Shown: positions 11,243-20,588, counted from the first letter of the stretch. The stretch: 64,000 bases of DNA from Mimachlamys varia (GCA_947623455.1 OX392536.1:14131282-14195281), one strand, 5' to 3'. The notes: generated from the sequence alone by a model not told the origin. Numbers and translations: made by a program.

Positions 11243-12787
11243 TAAGGGGTAGATTGCATTAGATTCCTCATGGAAAACTACCCCCAAAAATGTGAATTTT
11301 CTACATTTAAGTGATATCCTCATTATTAAATGAATAATATATTGAGGATTGAAAATCGGTACAGACTGGAGCAATGTAGCAAACAACTACAGCCAGTCAG
11401 ACTGGAGCAATGTAGCTAACAGTTACAGCCAGTCATATTACTGGAGCAATGTAGCTAACAGCTACAGCCAGTCATACATCCATACTGGAGCCATGTAGCT
11501 AACAGCTACAGCCAGTCATACTTCCATACTGGAGCAATGTAGCTAACAGCTACAGCCAGTCATACTTCCATACTGGAGCAATGTAGCTAACAGCTACAGC
11601 CAGTCATATTCCCATACTGGAGCAATGTACCCCGGTAGCTAACAGCTAAAGCCAGTCATACTTCCATACTGGAGCAATGTAGCTAACAGTTACAGCCAGT
11701 CATACTTCCATACTGGAGCAATGTAGCTAACAGCTACAGCCAGTCATACTGGAGCAATGTACATTGTAGCTAACAGCTACACCCAGGCATATTTCCATAC
11801 TGGAGCAATGTAGTTAACAGTTACAGCCAGTCATACTTCCATACTGGAGCAATGTAGCTAACAGCTGCAGCCAGTCATATTTCCATACTGGAGCAATGTA
11901 GCTAACAGCTACAGCCAGTCATACTGGAGCAATGTAGCTAGCAACTACAGCCAGTCATACTTCCATACTGGAGCAATATGTAGCTAACAGCTACAGCCAG
12001 TCATACTTCCATACTGGAGCAATGTAGCTAACAGCTACAGCCAGTCATACTTCCATACTGGAGCAATGTAGCTAACAGTTACAGCCAGTCATACTCCCAT
12101 ACTGGAGCAATGTAGCTAACAGTTACAGCCAGTCATACCTTCATACTGGAGCAATGTACATTGTAGCTAACAGCTACACCCAGTCATATTTCCATACTGG
12201 AGCAATGTAGCTAACAGTTACAGCCAGTCATACTTCCATTCTGGAGCAATGTAGCTAACAGCTGCAGCCAGTCATATTTCCATACTGGAGCAATGTAGCT
12301 AACTGCTACAGCCAGCCATACTGGAGCAATGTAGCTAGCAACTACAGTCAGTCATACTTCCATACTGGAGCAATATGTAGCTAACAGCTACAGCCAGTCA
12401 TACTTCCATACTGGAGCAATGTAGCTAACAGCTACAGCCAGTCATACTTCCATACTGGAGTAATTTAGCTAACAGCTACAGCCAGTCATAAGATGCTATT
12501 CCTCCTATACTCGATCAGGATGGTGCCCTAAGCATATGCTTAGCCCTCAATAATAATTTGAAAGGAGGAATAGCGTCTATATATTCTAGATTATTTATTT
12601 GATAATTGCTGAGTTTGCCCCCTACGCCAACAATTTTTTGTACAAGCGTTATTGTATCAGATTTGGTATTTATGTATTTTTTGATATTATGTTATGATGT
12701 GTGTATTTGTATTTTGATCTTTAATTCACATTAAATGTTGTACATAAAATTTTTATTCTATCTCTTAGTTATTTGTTTCATTTAAAT
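11243..12787. mobile_element. Non-autonomous element with minisatellite core, copy 2
   Basis: Same left flank as copy 1 (from 11243), a shorter core array (about 11363-12490), and the same right flank ending at catttaaat (12787). The inverted pair is at 12495-12505 and 12564-12574, and the palindrome is at 12528-12543. The two copies are in the same orientation 600 bp apart. Their flanks are nearly identical apart from small indels, such as a shortened loop between the hairpin arms, so they diverged recently or are homogenised. Confidence 0.6.
11363..12490. repeat. About 44-bp hairpin-forming minisatellite, core of copy 2
   Basis: About 26 units of the same type as copy 1. A unit with the accccgg insertion near 11630 is shared with copy 1, while units with an extra acattg (near 11760 and 12160) occur only here. 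A block of several units around 11800-11990 is repeated around 12200-12380, showing a local higher-order duplication. Confidence 0.9.
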
Positions 12788-13400
12788 AATGGATAGATGT
12801 CCCTGACCTGCCTGTTCAAAATTGCCATTTCTACAATACACGATTTCCCTTGTAGAGCTGTTACTTAAATTTGCTATTAGCCATTGGGCGTGTAAGCTGT
12901 GGTTTAATAGCAGACATACCCTGTTATACCGCCACCTTTCGTCCAAAGCAATTATGTCAGTATAACGAGGGTGGCGATAGTATCGAATTATGAAAATTAT
13001 AACCCTGAATTAAATTGCATAATAGATTGCATTTCCAACATTTTATTAAAAACAAGCTTAGTATTATATCGTCATATAGATCTACATTGGCACAAATTTA
13101 TATCTGAAAATAGTTATTGATCTGCTTTTGCTGCACGCCATTCCAAATGGAACACTAAAGAGTTCCTCGATCTCCAAAAACAGAACAATATGGCGTTATC
13201 GTCGAGGGAAATATATAGCGATTCTGGACGTTTGTATTTTAAAGGGTGTGGCGGATGGCGGTATGCGAGGGTCAGGCGAACTTAACGAGGGAATTATATA
13301 GGACAGAAATACGTTCTAGAAGTCTAGGTGGCGGTTACGCGAGGGTGGCGGTAGATTCGGGTGGCGATAGGTTGTGGGTTCATTGTATGTTCATGTCTTG
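12788..13400. repeat. Possible MITE-like repeat with accgccacc/ggtggcgg ends
   Basis: The segment contains ataccgccacc near 12930 and, in opposite sense, ggtggcgg at about 13328 and 13350, plus several internal cgagggtggcg motifs (about 12965-13360). This is compatible with imperfect inverted ends of a non-autonomous DNA element of about 450 bp. No coding capacity is seen. Target duplications were not identified, so the assignment is weak. Confidence 0.3.
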
Positions 13401-13980
13401 CATTGCAAGTCAGCATTGAATGATGCTGACTTGAAATTTATGATTTGATATCAAATGATGTGATCCATGAAATATTGAAAGCAGGTTTACAGTGAAATTT
13501 ACCCCCTGCAAATATGTTCCGTAAAGGAAAACGAGAAATATTGACCCCGCAAATTTAAAGCGCTTAATACAGTATTCGTGAATATTCATGTCTCAGAAAA
13601 GCGATTCAGAGTTTGTGAAATAAAGTAAGCCAGAAATCTAAGTGATTTACAGAAGTAAAGCTGCAATACTCACACTGTAAGGCTTACTGATACGAAGGGG
13701 AAAACTAATTCACATAAAATTTATGAAATTTGGATCACTCTATGTCTTTCTGATATTTAAAATAGCACTATAAAAATCTGCATAACTCTCAAATTCAAAG
13801 TGGTTATAAATTGCTGTCACGCTTAAAAAAAAAAACAAAATGAATCACCTATTATTGAGGGACCATGAATATTATGTGAAATCGGATGACTGTTCAGTGC
13901 TGGCTAAAAATGTAAAAAGTTTACGTTGATGTAGTTACATAACATTTCTCTTCACCAGTTATCCCTATCGTACAATGTAC
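13401..13980. other. AT-rich intron sequence, no feature recognised
   Basis: First part of the 7,727-bp intron, next to the 5' splice site at 13980 (minus strand). It contains an A-run near 13808 and nothing else that I can name. Confidence 0.55.
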
Positions 13981-14159
13981 CTGTTTTCTGTCTCGTAAAT
14001 GTTCCTTCAGGATTCTCTGGGTGGCAGGATAAAGGACATAAAAACGACTTTCGTCAATGGTTATGCCACAGCTTCGATGTAAGTTGTCTTGGTGACAATC
14101 TCGGAATCGTAATGTCTCCGCTAAACCTGTGCCTATCCACCGTGGCAAAAGGTCTTCAC
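13981..14159 (-). CDS. Kinase exon: alphaC to alphaD region
   Basis: This 179-bp exon follows the acceptor ttaactag and ends at CAG|GTACAT. The donor is weaker than the others but puts the next exon in frame. It has 59 full codons: EDLLPRWIGTGLAETLRFRD, then CHQDNLHRSCGI, then SRFYVLYPATQRILKEHLR. The pattern LR-x-(C/H)H-x-NL...VLYP...LK-x-LR matches alphaC, beta4, beta5 and the hinge of RYK-type kinase domains. The two leading bases complete a glycine codon begun in the previous exon. Translation through the donor stays open for 20 codons to a stop at 13921, so an intron-retained form would truncate the protein before the HRD. Confidence 0.75.
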
Positions 14160-14397
14160 CTAGTTAAGAAATATAACATTCTATCATCCTGAAGTGAACA
14201 ACTAACTTCCCTAAACGAATTAATTTACTGTATTAAATATTAATGTTTTTTGCATTGTGCAACATCTACAAAAAGTTAAAAAGATGATTCAATAATATCT
14301 AAAGAGCTTTGCGACTATGAATATATATTGTAGGACATACAGAAATTTTCATTTTGATCTTTTGATACCACAGATTTTTTAATATTGTATATAGATA

Positions 14398-14940
14398 TTA
14401 AAGGCTACTTCCTGTTTGATGTCAGTCCCCCCTCCCCGATATACATGTAGTTATATTAAAAGGCTATACATCCTGTTTGACACCCCAGATATAGTATATT
14501 AAAGGCTACTTCCTGTTTGACACCCCAGATACAGATATATTAAAGGCTACTTCCTGTTTGACACCCCAGATACAGATATATTAAAGGCTACTTCCTGTTT
14601 GACACCCCAGATACAGATATATTAAAGGCTACTTCCTGTTTGACACCCCAGATATAGATATATTAAAGGCTACTTCCTGTTTGACACCCCAGATACAGAT
14701 ATATTAAAGGCTACTTCCTGTTTGACACCCCAGATATAGATATAGATATATTAAAGGCTACTTCCTGTTTGACACCCCAGATATAGATATAGATATTTTA
14801 AAGGCTACTTCCTGTTTGACACCCCAGATATAGATATATTAAAGGCTACTTCCTGTTTGACACCCCAGATATAAACAAGATATATTAAAGGCTACTTCCT
14901 GTTTGACACCCCAGATATAAATATATTAAAAGCTACTTCC
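14398..14940. repeat. About 41-bp minisatellite in the intron between the two N-lobe exons
   Basis: About 13 units built from ttaaaggctacttcctg and tttgacaccccagata, with a short gatata spacer of variable length. It occupies most of the 815-bp intron 14160-14974. Its right edge lies about 35 bp from the 5' splice site at 14974 but, unlike the other arrays of this gene, the unit contains no clear copy of the neighbouring splice site. Confidence 0.9.
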
Positions 14941-14974
14941 TTGTTTTAGTAGTATTCATCTTTTTTTTCCTCAC

Positions 14975-15073
14975 CAAACTCCTTGAATTCTGCAACAGGT
15001 GTTTTGATTGTGGCCTGCTGACCAACAAACGGGCCCTCCTGGAATTTACCGTCAATCACCCGAATCTCAGCAC
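14975..15073 (-). CDS. Kinase exon: degenerate glycine loop and VAIK lysine
   Basis: This 99-bp exon follows the acceptor cttctgcctag and ends at TTTG|GTGAGG. It has 32 full codons: AEIRVIDGKFQEGPFVGQQ, then ATIKTPVAEFKEF. FQEGPF corresponds to the glycine-rich loop but lacks the second and third glycines (GxGxxG). ATIK corresponds to VAIK with the ATP-contacting lysine kept. The loop is unusually short before the lysine, so part of the beta2-beta3 hairpin seems missing. Both flanking junctions create glycine codons in frame. I rate the kinase identity as likely because of its position between the juxtamembrane and alphaC exons. Confidence 0.68.
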
Positions 15074-15107
15074 CTAGGCAGAAGCAAGTTTCACTTTTAT
15101 CATCATT

Positions 15108-15235
15108 TTAAACAAGAGGCCCAGAGGGCTTGTATCGCTCACCTGGATACATTGGTATCAAGTTAATCATGGTAAAATATTTTCTAAAAAGATCCAATGG
15201 ACAGGGACAGACCAAAAGACCAATCCTTAAGCGTA
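15108..15235. repeat. Interspersed repeat, bivalve 'caagaggccc' type, copy 1
   Basis: The segment starts aacaagaggcccagagggc and contains tatcgctcacctggatac and atcatggtaaaatatttt, followed by a cagggacagaccaaaagac tract. The opening motif is, from memory, one of the commonest dispersed repeats in bivalve genomes. It lies in the intron 15074-17102. Confidence 0.6.
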
Positions 15236-15544
15236 TCTGTATATATATCAAAAGTTTGAAAAATGAGTAAGAATCTCAACTGTTTCAAGCTCAACTAAGA
15301 AATTAGGTCCCTTTGAGGGGTGTGTCCAGACCCTGACATCAATGTTATTATTACGATTGTGTTTGTCTCTTCATCCCCAGCAATTGTAAAATTATATAGT
15401 TTTGGAAGGGGATCTCAACCGTTTAACAGTTACCAGTTACATCTCAGGTGTTGATTCTGCAAGGGCGGGGGCACACCCCAGGTTTAAATCATAATATCAT
15501 GATTGTGTTTGCTATAAGGTAGGTATCCAACCAAATCCAAGTTG

Positions 15545-15680
15545 AAGAAGAGGGCCAGTATCGCTCACCTGGATACATTGGTATCTTAGAAAGGTATAAT
15601 CATGGTAAAATATTTTCCCAAAAGATCCTATGAACAGGGACAGACCCAAAGACCAATCGTTGAAACATATTTATAAGTAT
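15545..15680. repeat. Interspersed repeat, bivalve 'caagaggccc' type, copy 2
   Basis: A second, diverged copy of the repeat at 15108, in the same orientation: tatcgctcacctggatac, then atcatggtaaaatatttt, then cagggacagacccaaagac. The first bases of the repeat (aacaagaggccc) are truncated here. Confidence 0.6.
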
Positions 15681-16340
15681 AAATTTAAAGTTTGGTTAAC
15701 TGGTTGGTATCTCATCTGTTTTCGAGTTCAACTGATTGAGAAACTATGGGTGTGCCAGACCCCAACATCAATGCTAATATCACAATAATGTGTTGGTCTT
15801 TTTTATTTCCAGCAATGATATATCAAGTTTTGGGTTGGGGATTTCAGTCTTTTAAAAGAAACTATCTGGCCGCCAGGGGCCGTGTGCATGGTCCATTTTT
15901 GAACAGATCTGAAAAACTATATGGCCAATGGGGGCCATTTTGGATATTTGCTAGAAATAGTTTGTGATCAATATTTTTTAAGAAGTAGTGGATGGATCTT
16001 TCTCAAATTTCATAGGCAGCTTTCCTGTTGTCCTTATTTGAGCAATATCCAGTTTTAGAGCTGGTTCGAACAACGATATGGCCACCAGACATCCATCTTG
16101 GATTTTGACAGTGATAGTTTGTTATTACTATTTCTTGTGAAGTACTGGATACATCCTTTTCAAATTTCATAAGCACTCAGGTTCTGTTCAGTCCCTAGTT
16201 GTACATTAGTCTAATTTTTAGATTGTTCCAGGGGATCTCTTGTTGACTTGAACCTATTACTGTTATTATATTAGTGTTGTTCCATAGAGATAGTTATCAT
16301 TGATGTCTACTTCACTGATAAAACATTCTGTCTTTTATAA
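15681..16340. repeat. Interspersed repeat with two related halves
   Basis: Two similar segments follow each other: one with atggccaatgggggccatt and ctttctcaaatttcatagg (about 15920-16020), one with atggccaccagacatccat and cttttcaaatttcataagc (about 16078-16180). This is a dispersed-repeat pattern. The 73-codon plus-strand ORF at 15746 lies in it and has no recognisable domain. Confidence 0.45.
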
Positions 16341-16945
16341 ATAAACTAGAAATGTCTGTGAGACATAAATGCCCCGTTCCCCCATATAAAATTAGTTTTT
16401 GCAGGCATGCTTACTATGTATGCGAAGTTTGATGACAATCGGATCAATAGTTGTTTAAATAAGCTACATTACCATGGGACAGGATGGACGGGACAGACAT
16501 GGGTAACGCTTTAAGCCCCCCCCCCCCCCCCCTTTTCATGGCAGGGCAAAACAACTTCTTCTCCCTCCATTACCACTGATAGGAAATTTGGTATCCCTCA
16601 ACCGTCCGTCCATACATCTATGGACAAATTTTGTCCGACCATATCCTCAGAAACTTATGGACCAATTTCAATGAAACTACACAGGAATGTTAGGGGTCAT
16701 GTGTAGATGTGCATGCAGTGTTTTATCTTCCCAAATTTACCATGGTAACCAGGTCACTATGGTTTTTGTTGGAAAAAAATCTACCCAGACAATTTGTTCT
16801 AATTAGCCAATGAACCTGCAATTTCAATGATGCTACACAGGACTAGTAAGGGGCCATGTTTACATACATGCATGCAGCTTATTTTATGCAGACATTTTGG
16901 TTGCCATGGTAACCTGGTCACTATTATACATTATACAAGTATTTA
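16341..16945. repeat. Further dispersed repeats with a C-run
   Basis: A segment with ctagaaatgtctgtgagac and gcgaagtttgatgacaat precedes a run of 17 C (16516-16532). It is followed by two similar pieces with caatttcaatgaaactacac or caatttcaatgatgctacac and the shared ccatggtaacc (about 16665-16750 and 16825-16925). No coding content is seen. Confidence 0.45.
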
Positions 16946-16965
16946 TTGCAAAGTGGTGTGGAAGT

Positions 16966-16992
16966 GGGGGGGGGGGGGGGGGGGGGCGGGGG
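16966..16992. repeat. Long G homopolymer
   Basis: A run of 21 G followed by one C and five more G (16966-16992). It lies in the intron 15074-17102. Its length is unreliable in any assembly. Confidence 0.9.
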
Positions 16993-17102
16993 TTATTATT
17001 TAGTTACTGGCTTACAGTTCTAGTTTAAAGGCTGAGTTTAACCGAAATTGAAACTTTATCAGAGGACAATCCAGATCTGCATGATGAGAATTATTACAGT
17101 AC

Positions 17103-17342
17103 CTTTTTGCGTACAGCGAAGTCCAGGTTTGATTACAGAGCATTTCGACAAACTAGAATGCACCTCCTCACGGAGTGTGGAATCTAACTTATGAAGAAAC
17201 TTTTCCTCCATGCTTTCCTCACTTTCAACAGCTGACAAAGGTATCCCCACAGACATGTCAGTGTAGTTGTTTCGGCGCTGACTGGTCGGTTGATCCGCTA
17301 CGATTGGTGATCCAATGCTATCAAACTGATTCACTGTGTGGG
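17103..17342 (-). CDS. Juxtamembrane exon of the pseudokinase gene
   Basis: This 240-bp exon follows the acceptor tatacttacag and ends at AAAG|GTACTG. It has 79 full codons, including NQFDSIGSPIVADQP, then RRNNYTDMSVGIPLSAVE, then EEKFLHKLDSTLREEV and CSVIKPGLRC. I recognise no domain. It is hydrophilic and rich in S and E, as expected for the cytoplasmic stretch between membrane and kinase domain. Its phase-1 end joins in frame to the glycine-loop exon. Continuation upstream reads into the minisatellite, so a coding start there is unlikely. The acceptor forms the edge of the 37/41-bp array. Confidence 0.68.
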
Positions 17343-18381
17343 CTGTAAGTATACATAAACATAAATAACTAAAAACTGGCTGTAAGTACACATAGACATA
17401 AATAAATAACTAAAAACTGGCTGTAAGTATACATAGACATAAATAACTAAAAACTGGCTGTAAGTATACATAAACATAAATAACTAAAAACTGGCTGTAA
17501 GTATACATAGACATAAATAAATAACTAAAAACTGGCTGTAAGTATACATAGACATAAATAAATAACTAAAAACTGGCTGTAAGTACACATAGACATAAAT
17601 AAATAACTTAAAACTGGCTGTAAGTACACATAGACATAAATAAATAACTAAAAACTGGCTGTAAGTACACATAGACATAAATAAATAACTAAAAACTGGC
17701 TGTAAGTATACATAGACATAAATAAATAACTTAAAACTGGCTGTAAGTACACATAGACATAAATAAATAACTAAAAACTGGCTGTAAGTATACATAGACA
17801 TAAATAAATAACTAAAAACTGGCTGTAAGTACACATAGACATAAATAAATAACTTAAAACTGGCTGTAAGTACACATAGACATAAATAAATAACTAAAAA
17901 CTGGCTGTAAGTATACATAGACATAAATAACTAAAAACTGGCTGTAAGTATACATAAACATAAATAACTAAAAACTGGCTGTAAGTACACATAGACATAA
18001 ATAAATAACTAAAAACTGGCTGTAAGTATACATAGACATAAATAAATAACTAAAAACTGGCTGTAAGTATACATAGACATAAATAAATAACTAAAAACTG
18101 GCTGTAAGTATATACATACACATAAATAAATAACTAAAAACTGGCTGTAAGTACACATAGACATAAATAAATAACTTAAAACTGGCTGTAAGTACACATA
18201 GACATAAATAAATAACTAAAAACTGGCTGTAAGTATACATAGACATAAATAAATAACTAAAAACTGGCTGTAAGTATATACATAGACATAAATAAATAAC
18301 TAAAAACTGGCTGTAAGTATACATAGACATAAATAAATAACTAAAAACTGGCTGTAAGTATACATAGACATAAATAACTAA
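17341..18381. repeat. 37/41-bp minisatellite carrying a 3' splice site in each unit
   Basis: About 26 units with ctggctgtaagtatacatag, acataaataaata and actaaaaa; a missing aata gives the 37-bp form. On the minus strand each unit ends in tatacttacag|CC, identical to the acceptor of the exon starting at 17342. The array touches that exon with no spacer. On the plus strand the same bases read GCT|GTAAGTATA, a donor-like sequence in antisense. The long ORFs in it (such as 17484-17924) are translation of the repeat. Confidence 0.93.
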
Positions 18382-18900
18382 GTTTCGATATCAGAAAGTT
18401 TCAGAATAGGGATTGAGTCAGTATTTAGAGTAAACCCAATAACATGCGAGTTGTTTAGATTGACGAGTTGTATTTCAATGTACAATTAAGGGCAATGCTT
18501 TAACAAGGAACGTATACATATACGTCCCTGGCTTTAACAATTTAACTAAAATATCAATTTTTATTACAAATGAATATTGATCCATTTACAGGGAAGCGAA
18601 TGTGTTTATTTTAATATATGCACTTAAATAAACGGTATCATTGTGTTGGACACAAAATAAAACAAAGCAAAAAAAATCAAACCCGATATCTAGATGGAAA
18701 TGCAAGATGACAATTAATTACTGGAGCATTGGCAGAGGCTTATACTGGTTTGTTTCAATAATAAAATGTATGTTATTGTAAGGTAATAAAATATATGTAC
18801 AAATAATGGAACTTCATAGGGTATGAACAGAGTAGGGGAAGGGGTTGGGGTGAGGGGGGGGGTAACTCCCATAACAATATTTTAATTAGGATATATATGC
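18382..18900. other. AT-rich sequence with a G-rich patch, no gene seen
   Basis: No ORF or known repeat recognised. A G-rich stretch at about 18832-18862 (ggggaaggggttggggtgag and a further G-run) could form a G-quadruplex. Confidence 0.5.
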
Positions 18901-18914
18901 ATATTGTTTATATA

Positions 18915-19240
18915 TATAACCTAGTGATCGAGGGTTGATCCCCGGTGGAAGCACACTATTCTCTTTTCTGTTATAAATGGTGTGCGTGGCCCTCCCTGTG
19001 GTGACAGTGGAGTTAGAATCAGGGTTGTGGTGTTCGGGGGTGAATACATTTAAAAAGGGAGGAGGAGTAGTGTAGAAGATTTCAATTGTACATAGGACTT
19101 AGGTCGCCTTCTAGCTTCGAGCTAGATGGAATTTCTCTTTAGCAGTGTGGTAGAGCGTCCGACTAGGAACTTTGAGATCAAGGGTTAATCGATCCCCGGT
19201 GGAAGCACACTATTTTCTTTCCTGTTACAAATGAAAAGGG
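18915..19240 (+). repeat. tRNA-derived SINE, one full head and one partial copy
   Basis: At 19140-19210 the sequence tagcagtgtggtagagcgtc followed by gggttaatcgatccccggtg resembles tRNA A and B boxes, with a small insertion in the B box. It continues into gaagcacactattttcttt. A second copy of the region downstream of the B box (gggttgatccccggtgg, agcacactattctcttttc) is at about 18925-18975. This is the pattern of a tRNA-derived SINE. A functional tRNA is unlikely because the acceptor stem does not close. Confidence 0.5.
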
Positions 19241-19299
19241 ATGTAATGTAGCAATTTAAACTTTTCGTTTCATTTCATTCTATATTGATTTCAATCTTT

Positions 19300-19500
19300 C
19301 TATGTCAAAGTCCTAAATGGCTGTTTTTCAGCCATTTTGTTTTTCTGATCAGTTACAAAATCAAGAGCACAACAGTAGGGACCAAGGGAACCTACATATG
19401 AAATATGAGAAATATCCCTCTAGTAGTTGTCAATTAGTTAACAATCTTTCAATGCCTAAATCAAAGATGGCCGCCTACATATGTAATGTGAGAAACTGAC
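19300..19500. repeat. Dispersed repeat, bivalve type
   Basis: Contains accaagggaacctacatatg and caaagatggccgcctacat, motifs I associate with common bivalve repeats. The 60-codon plus-strand ORF at 19317 is part of it and shows no domain. Confidence 0.45.
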
Positions 19501-19692
19501 TGAAGAAGTTTTTAACACACTAAAAAATCTTCAGGTTAACATTATCGTTCGGAGGAAGGTAAATGAATCATTGAAATATACGCTGCTGGTAGTTAGCACA
19601 ATGGATATTAGATAAAAAATAAAAGGATTCGCAAAAATATCTCTCGTTACATATGACAGTTCGAACTATCTAATTTGTCATTAAATGTCACA

Positions 19693-19765
19693 GTCAAGTG
19701 AACCTCGTGCAAATGGTACATGAACTGCTTCGCAGTTCACTTCATTTGCACGAGGTTCACTTGAC
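19693..19765. repeat. Perfect 23-bp inverted repeat (nested hairpin)
   Basis: The arms 19693-19715 and 19743-19765 are exact reverse complements. Between them a second stem, tgaactgc (19721-19728) with gcagttca (19732-19739), closes a 3-base loop. The whole 73-bp segment folds as one long hairpin with a small internal loop. It could be a fold-back element or cruciform, and no coding content is seen. Confidence 0.9.
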
Positions 19766-19936
19766 TTCATCAGCCAATGCAAACAACAAAATTGACATTC
19801 AATCCTTAAAAATGCACTCAGACTGGTTATAGGGAACTTAAATACCTGAGATTTTACCTGAGAACTAATACCTTGGATTAATTAGTGCTCACTAACACAT
19901 GTTGTGTTTTTCGAGTTGGGAAGCATGCAGTAAGTC

Positions 19937-20033
19937 AGTTATTGCATGATTTCTCGTCACTCAGGACTTATTACACCCTCGTTTTGCTCGGGTGTAATAA
20001 ATCCCTTGTTACTCGAAAACCATGCAATAACCT
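19937..20033. repeat. Imperfect long inverted repeat (fold-back)
   Basis: The left arm gttattgcatg...ctcgtcactcaggac pairs imperfectly with the right arm, and the centre ttattacaccc / gggtgtaataa is perfect with an 11-base loop. The total is about 95-100 bp. Such fold-backs are typical of MITE remnants. Confidence 0.75.
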
Positions 20034-20172
20034 ATACTTGCTACATATTGCTTTTTTCAATATCCTAGGCCTTTAGATTATTAAAACAGGAGGCTCTGAT
20101 TCCCTCACCTGCTATTTAAATCTCAAACATTTAGAGTCTGCGATCAAAAGAATCAATAGAAGATTTCAACTT

Positions 20173-20251
20173 GTCTATTCTCCACCCCTTCCAAATAAAA
20201 ACTCACAAAGCAAATATAAATTTGCCGTTCTGTAGCGTGCCCGTTCGATAG
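20173..20251. repeat. Terminal repeat B2 of the YR retrotransposon
   Basis: 79 bp starting gtctattctccacccc and ending gttcgatag. It matches B1 at 20775-20853 with a few substitutions (gccgttc versus gccatac; gcccg versus gcctg). It defines the outer 3' end of the element on the minus strand. Confidence 0.85.
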
Positions 20252-20588
20252 CAGTCGGCGTTTAATGAAAAGTCTGATTTTCTATGCATATATACAAAAT
20301 CGTGAAATACACATCGCTCCGTAACTGTACAAAATTGTAATACATGTACCATACTCCTCATCATCAGTTTAACCTAGCCCCCGGAAATCTGCATCCACAT
20401 AGCGATTATACCCAACAGGAGAAACCTAGAGGTAACGCAAAGACCTACGTTATTAACAGTGCCTTTTTATCATTGACAACAAAATTGGTACACAAAGCGA
20501 TTAAAAAAAAAAATAAACATCCACAAATCCAAACCAAACGACTGAGTACATCAAACCTGAACAAAAGAAAATATTATCAAAAATAATC
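20252..20588. other. Spacer between A2 and B2 of the YR retrotransposon
   Basis: About 337 bp that has no counterpart next to B1. The 80-codon plus-strand ORF at 20344 is lysine- and asparagine-rich and shows no domain. In textbook split-repeat elements B2 follows A2 directly, so this piece is either an insertion or part of an asymmetric repeat. Confidence 0.6.

Larger units (their letters stand above)
3612..17342 (-). other. Partial gene: RYK-like receptor pseudokinase, five exons
   Basis: The span covers five minus-strand exons at 17342-17103, 15073-14975, 14159-13981, 6253-6144 and 3774-3612. Their phases fit at all four junctions: 1 to 2, 1 to 2, 0 to 0, and 2 to 1. They encode about 263 residues in kinase order: juxtamembrane, beta1-beta3 with lysine, alphaC to beta5, catalytic loop, then activation segment to DV. 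The closest family I recognise is RYK/Derailed, whose members are Wnt-binding receptors with an inactive kinase domain. Shared features are a QEG glycine loop, DNA or DAA in place of DFG, and LFPxxY in the activation loop. Other receptor pseudokinases remain possible. The C-lobe lies beyond position 1, and transmembrane and extracellular exons were not found to the right. The introns are 2029, 815, 7727 and 2369 bp and hold most of the repeats described here. Confidence 0.75.

Noticed and set aside
13921..14148. Free-standing 75-residue minus-strand gene
   Set aside because: Its frame opens upstream to a splice acceptor at 14160 and it continues in phase with kinase exons on both sides; the part after 13981 is intron.
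17484..18330. ORFs encoding repeated YSQFLVIYLCLCVLTASF
   Set aside because: They read the intronic 37/41-bp array; the true exon begins at 17342 after a splice site.
19140..19210. Functional tRNA gene
   Set aside because: A and B boxes are present but the B box has an insertion and no acceptor stem closes; a SINE fits better.
20344..20586. 80-codon plus-strand ORF as a retrotransposon gene
   Set aside because: Lysine- and asparagine-rich, no domain, lies in the spacer between terminal repeats on the strand opposite to the element.
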